A stretch of 64,000 bases of DNA from Andrena cerasifolii (Eukaryota > Arthropoda > Insecta > Hymenoptera > Andrenidae): the NCBI RefSeq assembly GCF_050908995.1, contig NC_135131.1, positions 10,248,001 through 10,312,000 of the forward strand, given 5' to 3'. The first letter of the stretch is position 1. The number at the start of each line of letters is the position of its first letter. Below, in pieces: positions 54,532 to 64,000 of the stretch. The position numbers were made by a program, and so were the translations under genes. The notes beneath the pieces are model-generated. The model had not been told where the DNA came from. It did not search any database and worked only from the letters and a program-made list of their open reading frames with translations.

Positions 54532-54677
54532 TGGGAAAATGCGTTACAGATTTTGTTACGTTGATCGCAACAGTATGGCAGAATTACTCGTAGAGGACTG
54601 TTAGTGTTTTTTTTTTCAAACAGAAGTATATAAGTATATTTCAATGCATCCTGATTGTACCGGAAGCAACGTAAGAG

Positions 54678-55063
54678 CTCTTTCTTCTGTTTCACTTTTG
54701 ACATCGATGCTCCACACGAATTCCCCATAATGCTTGTCTCGAACGTTCCTGTAAAACAGGCCCGTACCACCTTTAAGTGCGCCCGCTTTCGCTAATGAGG
54801 GGCGCGAAGGGCTAAAAGCTCGGTGCCTTCAAGAGCGAAGAGCAGAGTGGTCTCTTGTAACGATGATCACAATAGGGGCATTGATATCTCGGTGACTAGC
54901 CGCACTCGAACTTAAGGTGCGCATGGAGATTGTTCTTCCTTCCGGTTGAAGGTACTGGTGCACTTGGGGCACGGGAACCTGCCCTTGTTCCGCTCTTGTT
55001 AATCCGTGGTTCTCGGAGTGGAGCTGCACGTCGGTATCATCAAGGCGCCCAGATGCTGCAGAT
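54678..55063 (-). pseudogene. lola: Decayed type A zinc-finger exon (A2)
   Basis: A clear relative of A0, A1 and A3, but disabled in several ways: the acceptor CAG is changed to CGG (55064-55066 on +), a 4-bp duplication (CTTCCTTCC near 54944) shifts the frame in finger 1, the Gln after CG is TAG (near 54897), about 100 unrelated bases are inserted within finger 2 (about 54750-54850), and the normal stop is lost. Confidence 0.85.
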
Positions 55064-55431
55064 CCGCAAGATAAATGGTTGCACCTCGTCAGAGTCGGCG
55101 TTGGAGGAACGACACGCGGTTCGTCTATTCATAGCTGATTAATAAATGCTCCGAAGAACGGCCAGAGGACGGTGTAAATAATCTACAAACGTGTATAGAT
55201 CGTTACAAGGCGGATCCTCCCCCTTCTCGGATGTAGGACTGTGGTATTCTTGTGGCGGAAAAGTCGAGTGTTTCACTTTCGATTTTATTATCAGATATAT
55301 AAGTACGCAGCGTAGAAACACCCATGAATCAGGGATACCAGTTTCCACATATTATTAATACTGTTACGTGGTTATTCGTACGAGATTTTGGTATGTAAAC
55401 GTCGGAGATCGACGGTTGATTGGAGGGGCTC

Positions 55432-55688
55432 CTACACGTGTCGACCCGTTTTCAGATCGATCGCGATGATGCGTCTTCCACGGTGTTTGATGCGCATGTG
55501 GGTAAAGACGTTACCTTTTTTCTTCGACCGATAATCGCAGTAAGGGCACTTGAACCTGGGTGGTTGGCCGCACTCGTGCCTCAGGTGCTGGTGCAGGTTG
55601 CCCTTTCGATTGAAGACACTGGCACAGTTCGGACAGGGGAATCGGACGCACTGCGGGCCCGTTACGTATCCGATGAGGAAGAGTTGGT
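55432..55688 (-). CDS. lola: lola terminal zinc-finger exon, type B (B2)
   Basis: About 84 residues, read from the acceptor TTACTTGCAG (55689-55691 on +), phase 1. Opens QLFLIGYVTGPQ like B1. Finger 1 (C2HC) has CPNC...HLRHEC with FNRKGNLHQ, linker GQPPRFK, finger 2 (C2H2) CPYC...HMRIKH, tail RGRRIIAIDLKTGRHV. Intact despite the decayed A2 neighbour. The polyadenylation signal is at 55284-55289. Confidence 0.88.
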
Positions 55689-56405
55689 CTGCAAGTAAGA
55701 GAAAAGAAAGACACGGAATGAATGTATTGAAATGCGTTGATCAGCCGCGAGGCACGTGCGGGGTTTCGATGCACATTCTTGCTCTAGCCAAGAAAAACCT
55801 GAAAGCGAAAGGCGTCTGACAGTGGAATCTCCCTTATCCCATCGAGCGCCAATGATACTCACCTGGTGCCCCGAAATCCATGAAAAATGAAAAAGACAAA
55901 CCAATGGAAACAACCGAACGCTACAGCGATACTAGAGAAACCTCCATCGACATCGCATTCAGAGAACATTTAATATTTCAGGGAAATTTACGTATAATTG
56001 TATTACACTGGGTACAGAGGGGAGGCGTGACTTAATCCTACTCAAGGGGCATGTTCACATCGAGTGGTTTAAAGAATAGTATATTTCCACAAGTAGAAGA
56101 AGACCCCATTCGGGCTGCCGGACGCTGCCCAATCGGGTCGTGTCAGAACTCAAAATTAACGCATCGAACAGGCGTAATAAAAAAGAAAACAGTCTAAAAA
56201 CAGTATAAAAATAAAAAAAAGACTCGTTTTACGTGATATAAAAAAAGGAAAGTTCGATTCGCGCAATAGCACGTGAGAATGGCTCAGTTATCGTCCTGAG
56301 AACGTAACAAAGGTAGTACGCGGCGGTAAAAAATAAAAGAAAGGACAACTATCAAAAGAACATAAGTAAAAGAGTAGAAACAGATGAAAAGGTGGGCGCG
56401 ACAGG

Positions 56406-56983
56406 TTAATCGCTGTTCTCGTCGCTGGTGGACAAGATCATCTGATAGCAGATATCCTCGTTTATCACGGGGAGTATCGCATCAGTAGGCTTCTCCCTTC
56501 GTATGCGCTGCTTCTTCCCCCTGCACAATGCGATATGCTTCCTTGGAACTCTCTCGCCGACCAACTTCTTGTTGCAGTCCGGGCAGATGACGTACTTCTG
56601 GCACTCGTGTCTCTTGTGGAAGTTGAAAGACTTTTTGACTTTGAATCGGCGCCCGCAATCGTTGCACCTGAACGGATGCATCGCGATGCTGGTGTTGCAC
56701 TCGGTCCTTGGATTCTGCAGACAGTTGTGCCTGATGTGCTTGGCCAAGGCGTTAGCCACGGAGAACTCCCTCTGGCAGAACTGGCAGATGTACTCATTCC
56801 TGTACTTGTTGGTGTCCGCCACGTCCAGCCGCTCGCTGCTAGTCGAGGAGCCGCTGTTGCTGCGCGAGCTGAACGGTATCACCCTCTGGCCGCCGACACG
56901 GGTGTCCACCACGAAGCCTCTCTTCCTCTTCTCTAACGTCATCAAGGTCTGGCGGCTGGATTTGCTCACACGCTTCCTCGCTA
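56406..56983 (-). CDS. lola: lola terminal exon, type C (C2), full-length
   Basis: About 191 residues. A basic Ser/Arg-rich first third (VARKRVSKSSRQTLM) is followed by three fingers: CQFC...HIRHNC (C2HC), CNDC...HKRHEC (C2HC) and CPDC...HIALC (C2HC-like, ending in Cys), then the acidic tail (NEDICYQMILSTSDENSD). The fingers differ from the rest of the array: no PRFxCPYC linker and a 20-residue spacer with a further Cys after finger 1. The acceptor CAGTAG (56981-56986 on +) allows two phase-1 starts three bases apart. Confidence 0.85.
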
Positions 56984-57171
56984 CTGTTGTAACAGAACAG
57001 AGGGAATGAATATAATCGCTTTGGCGGCTGGAGCGGTTAGAAGAAGGGAGACAAGTAAACGATACGAAGCGTGAACGGAAGGAGAGATTATAGTCGTTAG
57101 AATCATGGAAACGCAGGCGGCAGAAAGAAACTGGTGTTCACGATCTTTCTGATCGCTGGCGACTGTAATTC

Positions 57172-57226
57172 ACAAATTTCTTTAAAATCATTTTCAAAGT
57201 TATGCTGCAATTTTTGGCTTTTCATC
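57172..57226. repeat. Truncated end of the TTAA element (copy 2), cut by a deletion
   Basis: Same fragment as 54460-54531 but it breaks at TTTTCATCG and joins directly to sequence that normally lies upstream of B exons (CTCTAGCCAAG). The type A and B exons expected here are gone, so 57226 marks a deletion or unequal-exchange junction. Confidence 0.65.
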
Positions 57227-57526
57227 GCTCTAGCCAAGAAAAACCTAAAAGCGAAAGGCGTCTGTCAGAGGAATCTCCCTCATCCCATCGAGCGCCAATG
57301 ATACTCACCTGGTGCCTCGAAATCCATGAGAAATCAAAAGAACAAATCAACTGATCGCTACAGCGATAGTAGAGAAACCCACCGACGACGTCGCATTCTG
57401 GGAACTCTCGTCATTTCAGGGAAATTTACGTATAATGGTATTACACTGGGCACAGAGGAGAGGCATGAGTAAATCTTATTCAAGGGAGGTGTTCATATCG
57501 GGTGATTTAAACTAAAGGGCCAGGTT

Positions 57527-57592
57527 CGGTAAACGATAAATATCCTGCACGTAGACCACGTTGCACTCGTGCTTCCGGCAAATGTGATTGAT
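57527..57592 (-). pseudogene. 3' fragment of a type D finger exon (second copy)
   Basis: Essentially identical to the 53285 fragment, with the same breakpoint, so the loss of the D exon body predates duplication of this unit. Confidence 0.72.
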
Positions 57593-58003
57593 AAAACAAA
57601 ACCATTGCGTTAAAAAAATATTATATTTCCACACGTAGAACAGGACCCCATTCGGGTTGTAGAACGATGCGCAATTGCGTCGCGTCAGAACTCAAAATTA
57701 ACGCATCGAACAGGCGGAATAAAAAAGGAAACGAACTACAAACAGTATAAAAATAAAAAAGACTCGTTTTACGTGATATAAAAAAAAGGAAAGCTCGATT
57801 CGCGCAATATCACGTGAGAATGGCTCAGTTACCGCCCTGGGAACGTAACAAGGGTAATACGCGGCGGTAAAAAATAAAGGAGAGTACAACTATCAAAAGA
57901 AATGACGCATGGTACTAACTCCTCGGCGAATGGCACTTAAATGTTATCGTATATGAAGAATAATTAAAAGAATAGAAACAGATGAAAAGGCGGGCGCAAC
58001 AGG

Positions 58004-58572
58004 TTAATCGCTGTTCTCGTCGCTGGTGGACAGGATCAGCTGAGAGCAGATGCTCTCGTTTTGCGTGGGGAACATCGCATCAGTGGGCTCCACCATTTGC
58101 TTCTTCTCCTTGCACAGTCTCATATGCTTCGTTGAAACGCTGCCGCCGACTAACTTCTTGTTGCAGTCCGGGCAGATGACGTACTTCTGGCACTCGTGTC
58201 TCTTGTGGAAGTTCAAAGACTTTCTGACTTTGAATCGGCGTCCGCAAGTGTTGCACACGTACGGATGCTTCGTGTAGCTGGTGTTGCACTTGGCCATTGG
58301 ATTCTGCAGACAGTTGAATTTGATGTGCTTGGCCAAGACGTTGATCACGGAGAACTCCCTGTTGCAGAACTGGCAGATATGATGATTCTTGTACTTGTTG
58401 GTGTCCTCCACGTCCATCCACTCGCTGATGGTCGAGTAGCTGCTGATGCTGTTCGAGCTGGACGGTATCACCCTCCGGCCGCCGACACGGCTGTCCACCG
58501 CAGGAGCTCTGTTCCCGTTCCTCAACATGATCGAAGTCTGGCGGCTGGAATTGGTCACACGTTTTCTCGCTA
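58004..58572 (-). CDS. lola: lola terminal exon, type C (C3), full-length
   Basis: About 188 residues. Same plan as C2: CQFC...HIKFNC, CNTC...HKRHEC, CPDC...HMRLC, then an acidic tail (NESICSQLILSTSDENSD). The N-terminal third carries SVGGRRVIPSSSNS-type Ser-rich sequence. The acceptor has tandem CAGCAG (58573-58578 on +), both phase 1. C2 and C3 differ by many substitutions but no disabling change, so both appear maintained. Confidence 0.85.
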
Positions 58573-58766
58573 CTGCTGTAACAGAACCGAGGGAATGAAC
58601 ATAATCGCTTTGGCGGTTGGAGTGGTTACAAGAAGACAGACAGGTAAACGATACGAGGCGTGAACGGAAGGAGAGAACCCATTATAGTCGTTAGAATCGT
58701 GGAAACGCAGGCGTTAGAAAGAAAGAGGTGTTCGCGATCTTTCTCAACGCTGGCGACTGTAATTCA

Positions 58767-58832
58767 CAAATTTCTTTAAAATCACCTTCAAAGTTATCCC
58801 ACCATGTTTATCATCGCGGCGTTACCACTTAA
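58767..58832. repeat. Truncated end of the TTAA element (copy 3)
   Basis: Fragment homologous to 54460-54531, with a short internal deletion before GGCGTTACCACTTAA. It lies between C3 and A3. Confidence 0.65.
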
Positions 58833-58975
58833 TAGAAAAATGCGATTCAAATTTTGTTACGTTGATCGCAACGGTATGGGATAGTTACTCGTAGAGGACT
58901 GTTTGTGTTCTTTTCCAAGAGAAGTATATAGGGATATTTGGATGTATCGTGATAGTACCAGAAGCAACGTAAGAG

Positions 58976-59271
58976 CTATTTTTTCTTTCCTTTATTGAGA
59001 TCGACGCACCACACCATTTCGCCATAATGCTGGGCTCGCACGTGCCTGTAGACGTGCGACGTTCTCTTGTAACGATGATCACAATAGGGACATTGGTATC
59101 TCGCTGGCTGACCGCAGTGGAACTTGAGGTGTTCGTGGAGATTGCGCTTCCGGTTGAATATGCTGGCGCACTTGGGGCACGGGAACCTGTCCTTGTTCGG
59201 CACTTGGTAATCCGTGGTTCTCCGGGTGGCGTTGCATGTCGGTATCTTGAAGCGGCTCAGATTCTGCAGAT
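58976..59271 (-). CDS. lola: lola terminal zinc-finger exon, type A (A3)
   Basis: About 97 residues from the acceptor ATCTTGCAG (59272-59274 on +), phase 1. Finger 1 (C2HC) has CPKC...HLKFHC with FNRKRNLHE, linker GQPARYQ, finger 2 (C2H2) CPYC...HVRAQH, tail YGEMVWCVDLNKGKKK. The Asn-Lys codons of the tail form an AATAAA about 18 bases before the stop, and no other signal follows closely, so the 3' end could fall very near the stop. Confidence 0.88.
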
Positions 59272-59534
59272 CTGCAAGATAAATGGTTGCAGCTTGTCAG
59301 AGTCGGCGCTGGAGCAACGACACGCGTTCCGTCTATCCAATAGCTAATTAATAAGTGCCCTGGAGAACGGCAAGAGGACGGTGTTAATCGTCTAGAAATG
59401 TGAATAGATCGTTACAAGGCGGATCCCCCTTCTCGGATGTGGGACTTTGGTATTCTTGTGACGGAGGAGTCGAATGTTTCACTTTCGGTTTTATTATCAG
59501 ATATATCAGTACGCAGCGAAGAAACTCCCATGAA

Positions 59535-59812
59535 TCAGGGGTACCAGTTTCCACACATCATACAATACTGTTTCCCGGCGATCCGTACAAGATTTTGGTA
59601 TTGAAGTATCGAGGCGTTTTTAGATCGATCACGAAGATGCGTCTTCCGCGGTGGTTGGTGCGCATATGACTGCGGGTGTTGGACGATCTCATCAACCGAT
59701 ACTCGCAGTAAGAGCACTCTCTTCACACAGCTGTCCACCGCAGGGCGTCTGTTCCTTTTCCTCGATATCATCGAGATCTGGCGGATGGGAATGCTCACAC
59801 GCTTCCTCACAA
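59535..59812 (-). CDS. lola: Chimeric exon: type C 5' end fused to type B 3' end out of frame
   Basis: The first 30 or so residues (VRKRVSIPIRQISM, RPAVDS) are those of a C exon with its tandem CAGCAG acceptor (59813-59818 on +). At about 59727 the sequence switches to the second finger and tail of a B exon, with that exon's polyadenylation signal (59490-59495). The join is out of the B frame, so the finger CSYC...HMRTNH is present in the DNA but read as LLLRVSVDEIVQ and so on. The chimeric frame stays open to TGA. It is either a new finger-less terminus or a dead fusion. Confidence 0.7.
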
Positions 59813-59997
59813 CTGCTGTAACAGAGCCGAGGGAATAATCATAATCTGGAGTGGTTAGAAGAAGAGAGGCAAGTAAACGATACGAGGGGTGAACTGAAGG
59901 AGAGAAGCCATTATAGTCGTTAGAATCGTGGAAACGCAGGCATTAGAAAGAAAGAGGTGTTCGCGATCTTTCTCATCGCTGGCGACTGCAATTCACA

Positions 59998-60066
59998 AAT
60001 TTCTTTAAAATCATCTTCAAAGTTATCCTGTAATTTTTGGCTTTTCATCGTGGCGTTACCGCTTAA
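59998..60066. repeat. Truncated end of the TTAA element (copy 4)
   Basis: Nearly identical to 54460-54531, including the TTAA and flank. It is followed by about 170 bases of type A 3' flank. Confidence 0.7.
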
Positions 60067-60195
60067 TGGGAAAATGCGTTACAGATTTTGTTACGTTGAT
60101 CTGAACAGTATGGGATTATTGCTCGTTGAGGATTATTAGTGTTCTTTTCAGAGAAAAATATATATATATATTTGGATGTATCTTAATAGTACCAG

Positions 60196-60247
60196 AAGGA
60201 ATGGCTTCTTTTTTATGCACCCCACCATTTTGCCAGGATGGTTCCGT
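60196..60247 (-). pseudogene. 3' stub of a type A exon
   Basis: A short segment resembling the last codons of A1 and A3 (the region around HYGEMVWCVD) with mutations and no fingers, at the end of the homologous flank. The repeat unit ends here and unique sequence follows. Confidence 0.5.
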
Positions 60248-61354
60248 CTGCAGGGTTTAAAAACGTCCGCTACTTTTTTGCAACGATATTGACAATCCTC
60301 GTACATACTATAACAAGTGTTAATTTCACAGTTAATAAACCATATCTATTATTCACCCCTACAGACTGAACCACGCTATATTCTGCAGGAGTCATCGACA
60401 GGGGCTGTTGAATGAAGTAATTTTTAATACAATAATCACTTCGGCTACCATCGTGTTTTACATTTCGATAAGAATGCTCTGTGTTTCCGCCAAGAGCGGT
60501 TTTGAATGCCGGCGCTAGGACGACTCGAAGGAAGAATGACGGGGTTGAATTACTCTCTCGGGGGGACGACACTAATTTATTCTCGTCACTCAGCGAACCC
60601 ACTGATGGTTGTGCAACACAGATTACAATAACGTCGTACAACAGAATTGACACCGACAGAGACGAAGACGGTACACAGAGTCGTAGGCACGTGGGCGCGA
60701 TGCGACAAACGGGTCGCTGGTGCAGAACTCCACTTGAACAGTACGTAGCGGAAATGGGCACGAGCAGGACCTTTCGATAATCAAAACCGACGGTGTTGTC
60801 GCGACGATGCTGTTCCCAGAACTAACGGTCGCCGAGTGACTGTCCCGCGAAGATGATTAGCGGTCAAAAACGTTACAAAGACACCGCAGCCGACTCAACA
60901 GCTGTTGCGGTGAGGCCGCGGGCACCAGTTGCGGCTGCTTGCGGCCGCAACACTTTGTTATGTTGATTCTACAAGAGGTGTGAGACTGAGTGTCTAAAAG
61001 TAAGGGAGATATGGTTCTGTTAAGGAATATTAGATCTTCGGTAATTGTCTTCATTCGTTTCTACGGTTTTACAAAGTCTCGCACGCCCGGGTGGTGTCGC
61101 CTTCAAGTCTGTTTGATTGCCGATCGCTACAGATCTGTAGGAAGGCAGCGTGCGAGCAAGTTGGCTCCTCTTGCTTTTACTTGCATATAATTAAATGAAT
61201 TAAATGCAACTAAGAGTACGTATGTGCCCAAAGGAACTCGATGTCGTCGATGATACATGAACCGTATTACAGTCAACGTGTTAAGACAAACCTCGTATTG
61301 GAAGCGTACACGAAAGGATGAAATGAGCCAGTTCGTTTCGAAAGCGGCACTCTC
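60248..61354. other. Unique non-coding stretch
   Basis: No finger or repeat signature is seen. A 163-codon minus-strand opening (60270-60761) has no recognisable motif and no phase-1 acceptor and is not called. Confidence 0.35.
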
Positions 61355-61360
61355 TTTATT
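61355..61360 (-). promoter_or_regulatory. Polyadenylation signal overlapping a stop codon
   Basis: TGAATAAA on the minus strand: the stop of the 61360-61478 candidate shares its last base with AATAAA. Confidence 0.45.
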
Positions 61361-61478
61361 CACACATGCCTCAACGGAATACATTGAGATGGATATCGAG
61401 TGCATTTTCGAAAACGACAGGAATTCTTGAGCCATCCCTTTGGCGTGGTTGTACTTCCATCCTCTAGCCAAGCGAAGC
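61360..61478 (-). CDS. lola: Candidate finger-less lola terminal exon, type E
   Basis: The acceptor CGGTTTCAG (61479-61481 on +) enters in phase 1 and opens 38 codons starting FAWLEDGSTTTPKGWLKNSC to TGA, which abuts an AATAAA. Homologous acceptor and start (FSWLE) occur at about 55806 and 57254 in the tandem units, with frames that then diverge, and a damaged copy lies near 53012. Persistence of acceptor and FxWLE suggests an exon ancestral to the array, but the peptide is short and not recognised. Confidence 0.4.
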
Positions 61479-61743
61479 CTGAAACCGAAAGGTCTCTCGT
61501 CAGTGGAATCTCCCTTACTCTCATCGAGAGCCAATGATACTCACCTGGTGCCTCGAAATCCATGAGAAATCAAAAGAACAAATCAACTGGTCGCTACAGC
61601 GATAGTAGAGAAACTCTCCAACGATGTCGCATTCAGGGAACACTCGACATTTCAGGGAACATTACGTACAATTTTATTACACTGGGGCACAGAGGGGAGG
61701 CGTGACTAAATCCTATTCAAGGGACATGTTCACATTGGGTGGC

Positions 61744-62048
61744 TTAAAGGGCCAGGTTCGGTAAACGATAAATGTCCTGCACGTAGACCACGTTGCCCTC
61801 GTGCTTCCGGCGAATGTGCTTCTGCACGTTGGACGTCTTCTTGGAGATCAGGTCGCAGTAAGGGCATTTGAACCGCGGCGGCTGGCCGCACTCGTATCTC
61901 AGGTGCGTGTGCAGGCTCCGTTTCTGCCTGAAAACACTGGTGCAATTGCTGCAAGGATACTTGGTGTTATTTGGCACGAACGTCCTGAAAAGCCTGCTCC
62001 GCTGGCCCGCGGTAAGGAACAGCCTCGACGCGGCGAATCGTCTGAAAC
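61744..62048 (-). CDS. lola: lola terminal zinc-finger exon, type D (intact)
   Basis: About 100 residues. Finger 1 (C2HC) has CSNC...HLRYEC with FRQKRSLHT, linker GQPPRFK, finger 2 (C2H2) CPYC...HIRRKH, tail EGNVVYVQDIYRLPNLAL. The acceptor TTTTTCCAG at 62049-62051 on + is phase 1. The polyadenylation signal is at 61673-61678. The fragments at 53285 and 57527 are truncated copies of its 3' part, so this is the parent or a retained sister. Confidence 0.89.
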
Positions 62049-62819
62049 CTGGAAAAATCGTATCCCCAGTCAGTGCAGTCGCGGGGCGGGCCGCCTTTCT
62101 TTCTAAATTAAAGGACCCAGGACACGGTGGATGCTTCGCGAGGTAGGTTCTGTCTGCTCTACGATACGAGGGATCATTCGTGTAACATACAACGCTCCCC
62201 GTCACCGTACCTACCGGTCAGCGGGGCCCTTCACACCGGGTGGGAGGGAGAGATGTTTGCTGGACTCGTGGTGACGATCATGCCAACGAAAGCGAAACAG
62301 AAAGAAACGAGGAAACGCAAATAACTGTGAGATACTTGTTTTCGTATGGATGCGGCGAGCAGTTTCGGGAAGCCTTTATTCGGGGCACTTATAGATAACA
62401 AACGTGTCTAGCTAGGTAAATCGAGCGCCTCTCTCAACGGTCGCAAAACAATTCTCGGATACGCTTCCACGGCGATGGCCCTCAACGGGCGGTTCCGGCA
62501 CAAGTCTCTGTCGAACGGGCATGCTACTCGGTGGATACAATGGAACGGAACACTCTCCGGACGCTATGAAAGCTCACTCATCTACGAACGATTGCCCTGC
62601 TAAACTTCGCGCTCATAGAAAACCATAGACTCCGGTGGGGGGCACTAACGACATTTCACGGAAATATGCAGCGAGACTCTTACAGAAACTTAAGATATGT
62701 ATCGTCCACGAAAGTCTTCGTCTTTCATCACCGTCTTCCGAGTGGAAGACTCCACGGTTCACGGTGGATAGACGTGAATGGCTCCCCTTGGTTCGCAGAC
62801 GAAGGGAGGCTCTGATCGT

Positions 62820-63265
62820 TTAATAGCGAACTCTGGAGAGCTGCTTGTACAGGTCGATGATCTGGAGCTTCTCGTCCTTGTGCATACGGCGCACGTGGAC
62901 GTACATGTTCGAGGAAAATTTCGCCTTCTTCGTGCAGTACGGGCACTGGTAGCGCGGCTCCTTGCCGCACTGGAAGTGACAGTGGGTCTTCATGTCGGAC
63001 AGCCTGGTGTAGCCGCTGTTGCAGCGGGGGCAATAAAACTTTTTTCTAGGCAGGGAGTTCTGGGCGACTAGGCTGTCCGGCCAGTGCGGTCTGGACACGG
63101 AGGGCAGTGGCTCCTGACGGCAGCCCGGCTCTATGTACAGGTAGGACTCGTCCTTGGTGTCCTTGATGGAGTCCCGTCTCGGCAGGTAAGCCTCCGGCTG
63201 CAACGAGCCGGCTGCTAGCATGTCGGAACGAATGTAGGACGGGTGGATTCGAGCGTACATCGGAT
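62820..63265 (-). CDS. lola: lola alternative terminal zinc-finger exon with long linker
   Basis: About 147 residues; with the 2723 exon it is among the longest two-finger exons. The N-terminal 80 residues are variable (YARIHPSYIRSDM, a KDTKDESYLYIEPGC stretch). Finger 1 has CPRC...HCHFQC, linker GKEPRYQ, finger 2 (C2H2) CPYC...HVRRMH, tail KDEKLQIIDLYKQLSRVRY. The acceptor TTTTTCTAG (CT at 63266-63267 on +) is phase 1. The polyadenylation signal is at 62375-62380. Confidence 0.89.
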
Positions 63266-64000
63266 CTAGAAAAAGAATCGAATGTTTGGGGGTAGTTAGT
63301 GTCGGCGGAACCTGGCGCAGCTATAGAATTCATCGGCATTCGGATAGCGATACAGTTTCGTCCATGCTTGGAGAGGTATTGGCTAAACGCGCGGCTTGGA
63401 TTTCGATGGTCTACTTGGGTTCATAGAGCTGTGGTCGAGACAGAGCTTCCAGTACTCCAGTACTTTCTTTCAACCCGCGTGTATCGTGTTCTTTATTCAC
63501 TGTTGGTCGCAGAAGTTTCGTGGTTACAGGGCTTTAGTTGTTAAGATTGTGGTTTAAAGGAGCGCTAAGTCAATCGGCGACCCCAGGCCAGTGAAATAGG
63601 GGTAGTTTGATGTTTTCAACGGCCTTGAGGGGCTAATTGAATTTCGGTTGGCTATTGCCGGGTTGGGGATCGACGCAGGACGATGCTCCTCGATGTATAT
63701 CCTGATGTTTAGGAGCGGTGCTTTGTAATTTACGCCCTGTGCCTTTTGGAGTTGGTATATGACTGAATTCGATTCAAAGATCAGGTAATATCATCGTGCA
63801 ACGAAGTGAACTTTCCACTCCCCTTTGAATCGCGACTCACGGTACAGATCAAGATTCCCTCGAACGCCATGAATTCATTGAAACATCGCGGACACTAACG
63901 GAATCTTGGATTATGTGGGTGATAAAACAAAACGATTGGATTGAAAAAATAGTATATTTCGACACGTAGAACAATAATCCATTCGGCTCGCCGAACGATT
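63266..64000. other. Intron; repeat-unit sequence resumes near 63900
   Basis: No exon is recognised. From about 63900 (GGTGATAAAACAAAACGATT, then TTCGACACGTAGAACA and CCATTCGGCTCGCCGAACG) the sequence is homologous to the 3' flank of type C exons at 53365-53450 and 57595-57680, so another array unit may begin just outside the window. Confidence 0.5.

Noticed and set aside
60270..60761. 163-codon minus-strand opening
   Set aside because: No phase-1 acceptor, no motif, unique sequence; consistent with chance.
49936..62048. CRISPR-like or satellite array
   Set aside because: The repeats are kilobase-scale exon-containing units in an intron-bearing gene, not short direct repeats with spacers.

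Overview
The window is eukaryotic, introns included, and reads as the alternative 3' half of an insect longitudinals lacking (lola) locus. It is probably hymenopteran; that placement is my inference from overall sequence character, not from a search. Every recognisable coding unit is on the minus strand. The shared 5' exons, which encode the BTB domain in lola, are not here and should lie beyond position 64000.

About 50 short terminal exons follow one another. Nearly all show the same design: a minus-strand AG acceptor (CTG or CTA on the + strand), a phase-1 entry in which the first codon is completed by the upstream shared exon, a variable N-terminal linker, a C2HC finger (C-x2-C-x12-H-x4-C), a 7-residue linker usually like GxxPRFxCPYC, a C2H2 finger (C-x2-C-x12-H-x4-H), a short hydrophobic tail such as VYVIDL, a stop, and often an AATAAA (TTTATT on +) within about 60-600 bases. 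Each mRNA should join the common BTB part to one of these exons, giving a family of transcription factors that share a dimerisation domain and differ in DNA-binding domain.

Layout: 1-3200 holds a pipsqueak-type helix-turn-helix exon, a mobile-element-like repeat and two related finger exons. 5200-13050 has eight intact finger exons, one finger exon interrupted by TGA, a tRNA-derived SINE and foldback repeats. 13051-16247 has no convincing exon. 16248-28543 is a dense finger-exon block with a Transib-like insertion at 20.0-20.8 kb. 28.5-49.5 kb continues the array with wider spacing and includes a two-exon terminal module encoding a piggyBac-transposase-type cysteine-rich domain (35662-36268). 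49.9-62 kb is a younger segmental tandem array of A, B, C and D type exons with intact, decaying, internally deleted and chimeric copies, plus an 811-bp TTAA-flanked mobile element and four truncated copies of one of its ends. 62.8-63.3 kb holds the exon nearest the constitutive part.

Several openings without fingers also have a phase-1 acceptor, and two or three have a nearby polyadenylation signal. They are candidates for finger-less isoforms and are reported at lower confidence. The long plus-strand openings are mostly antisense shadows of finger exons.
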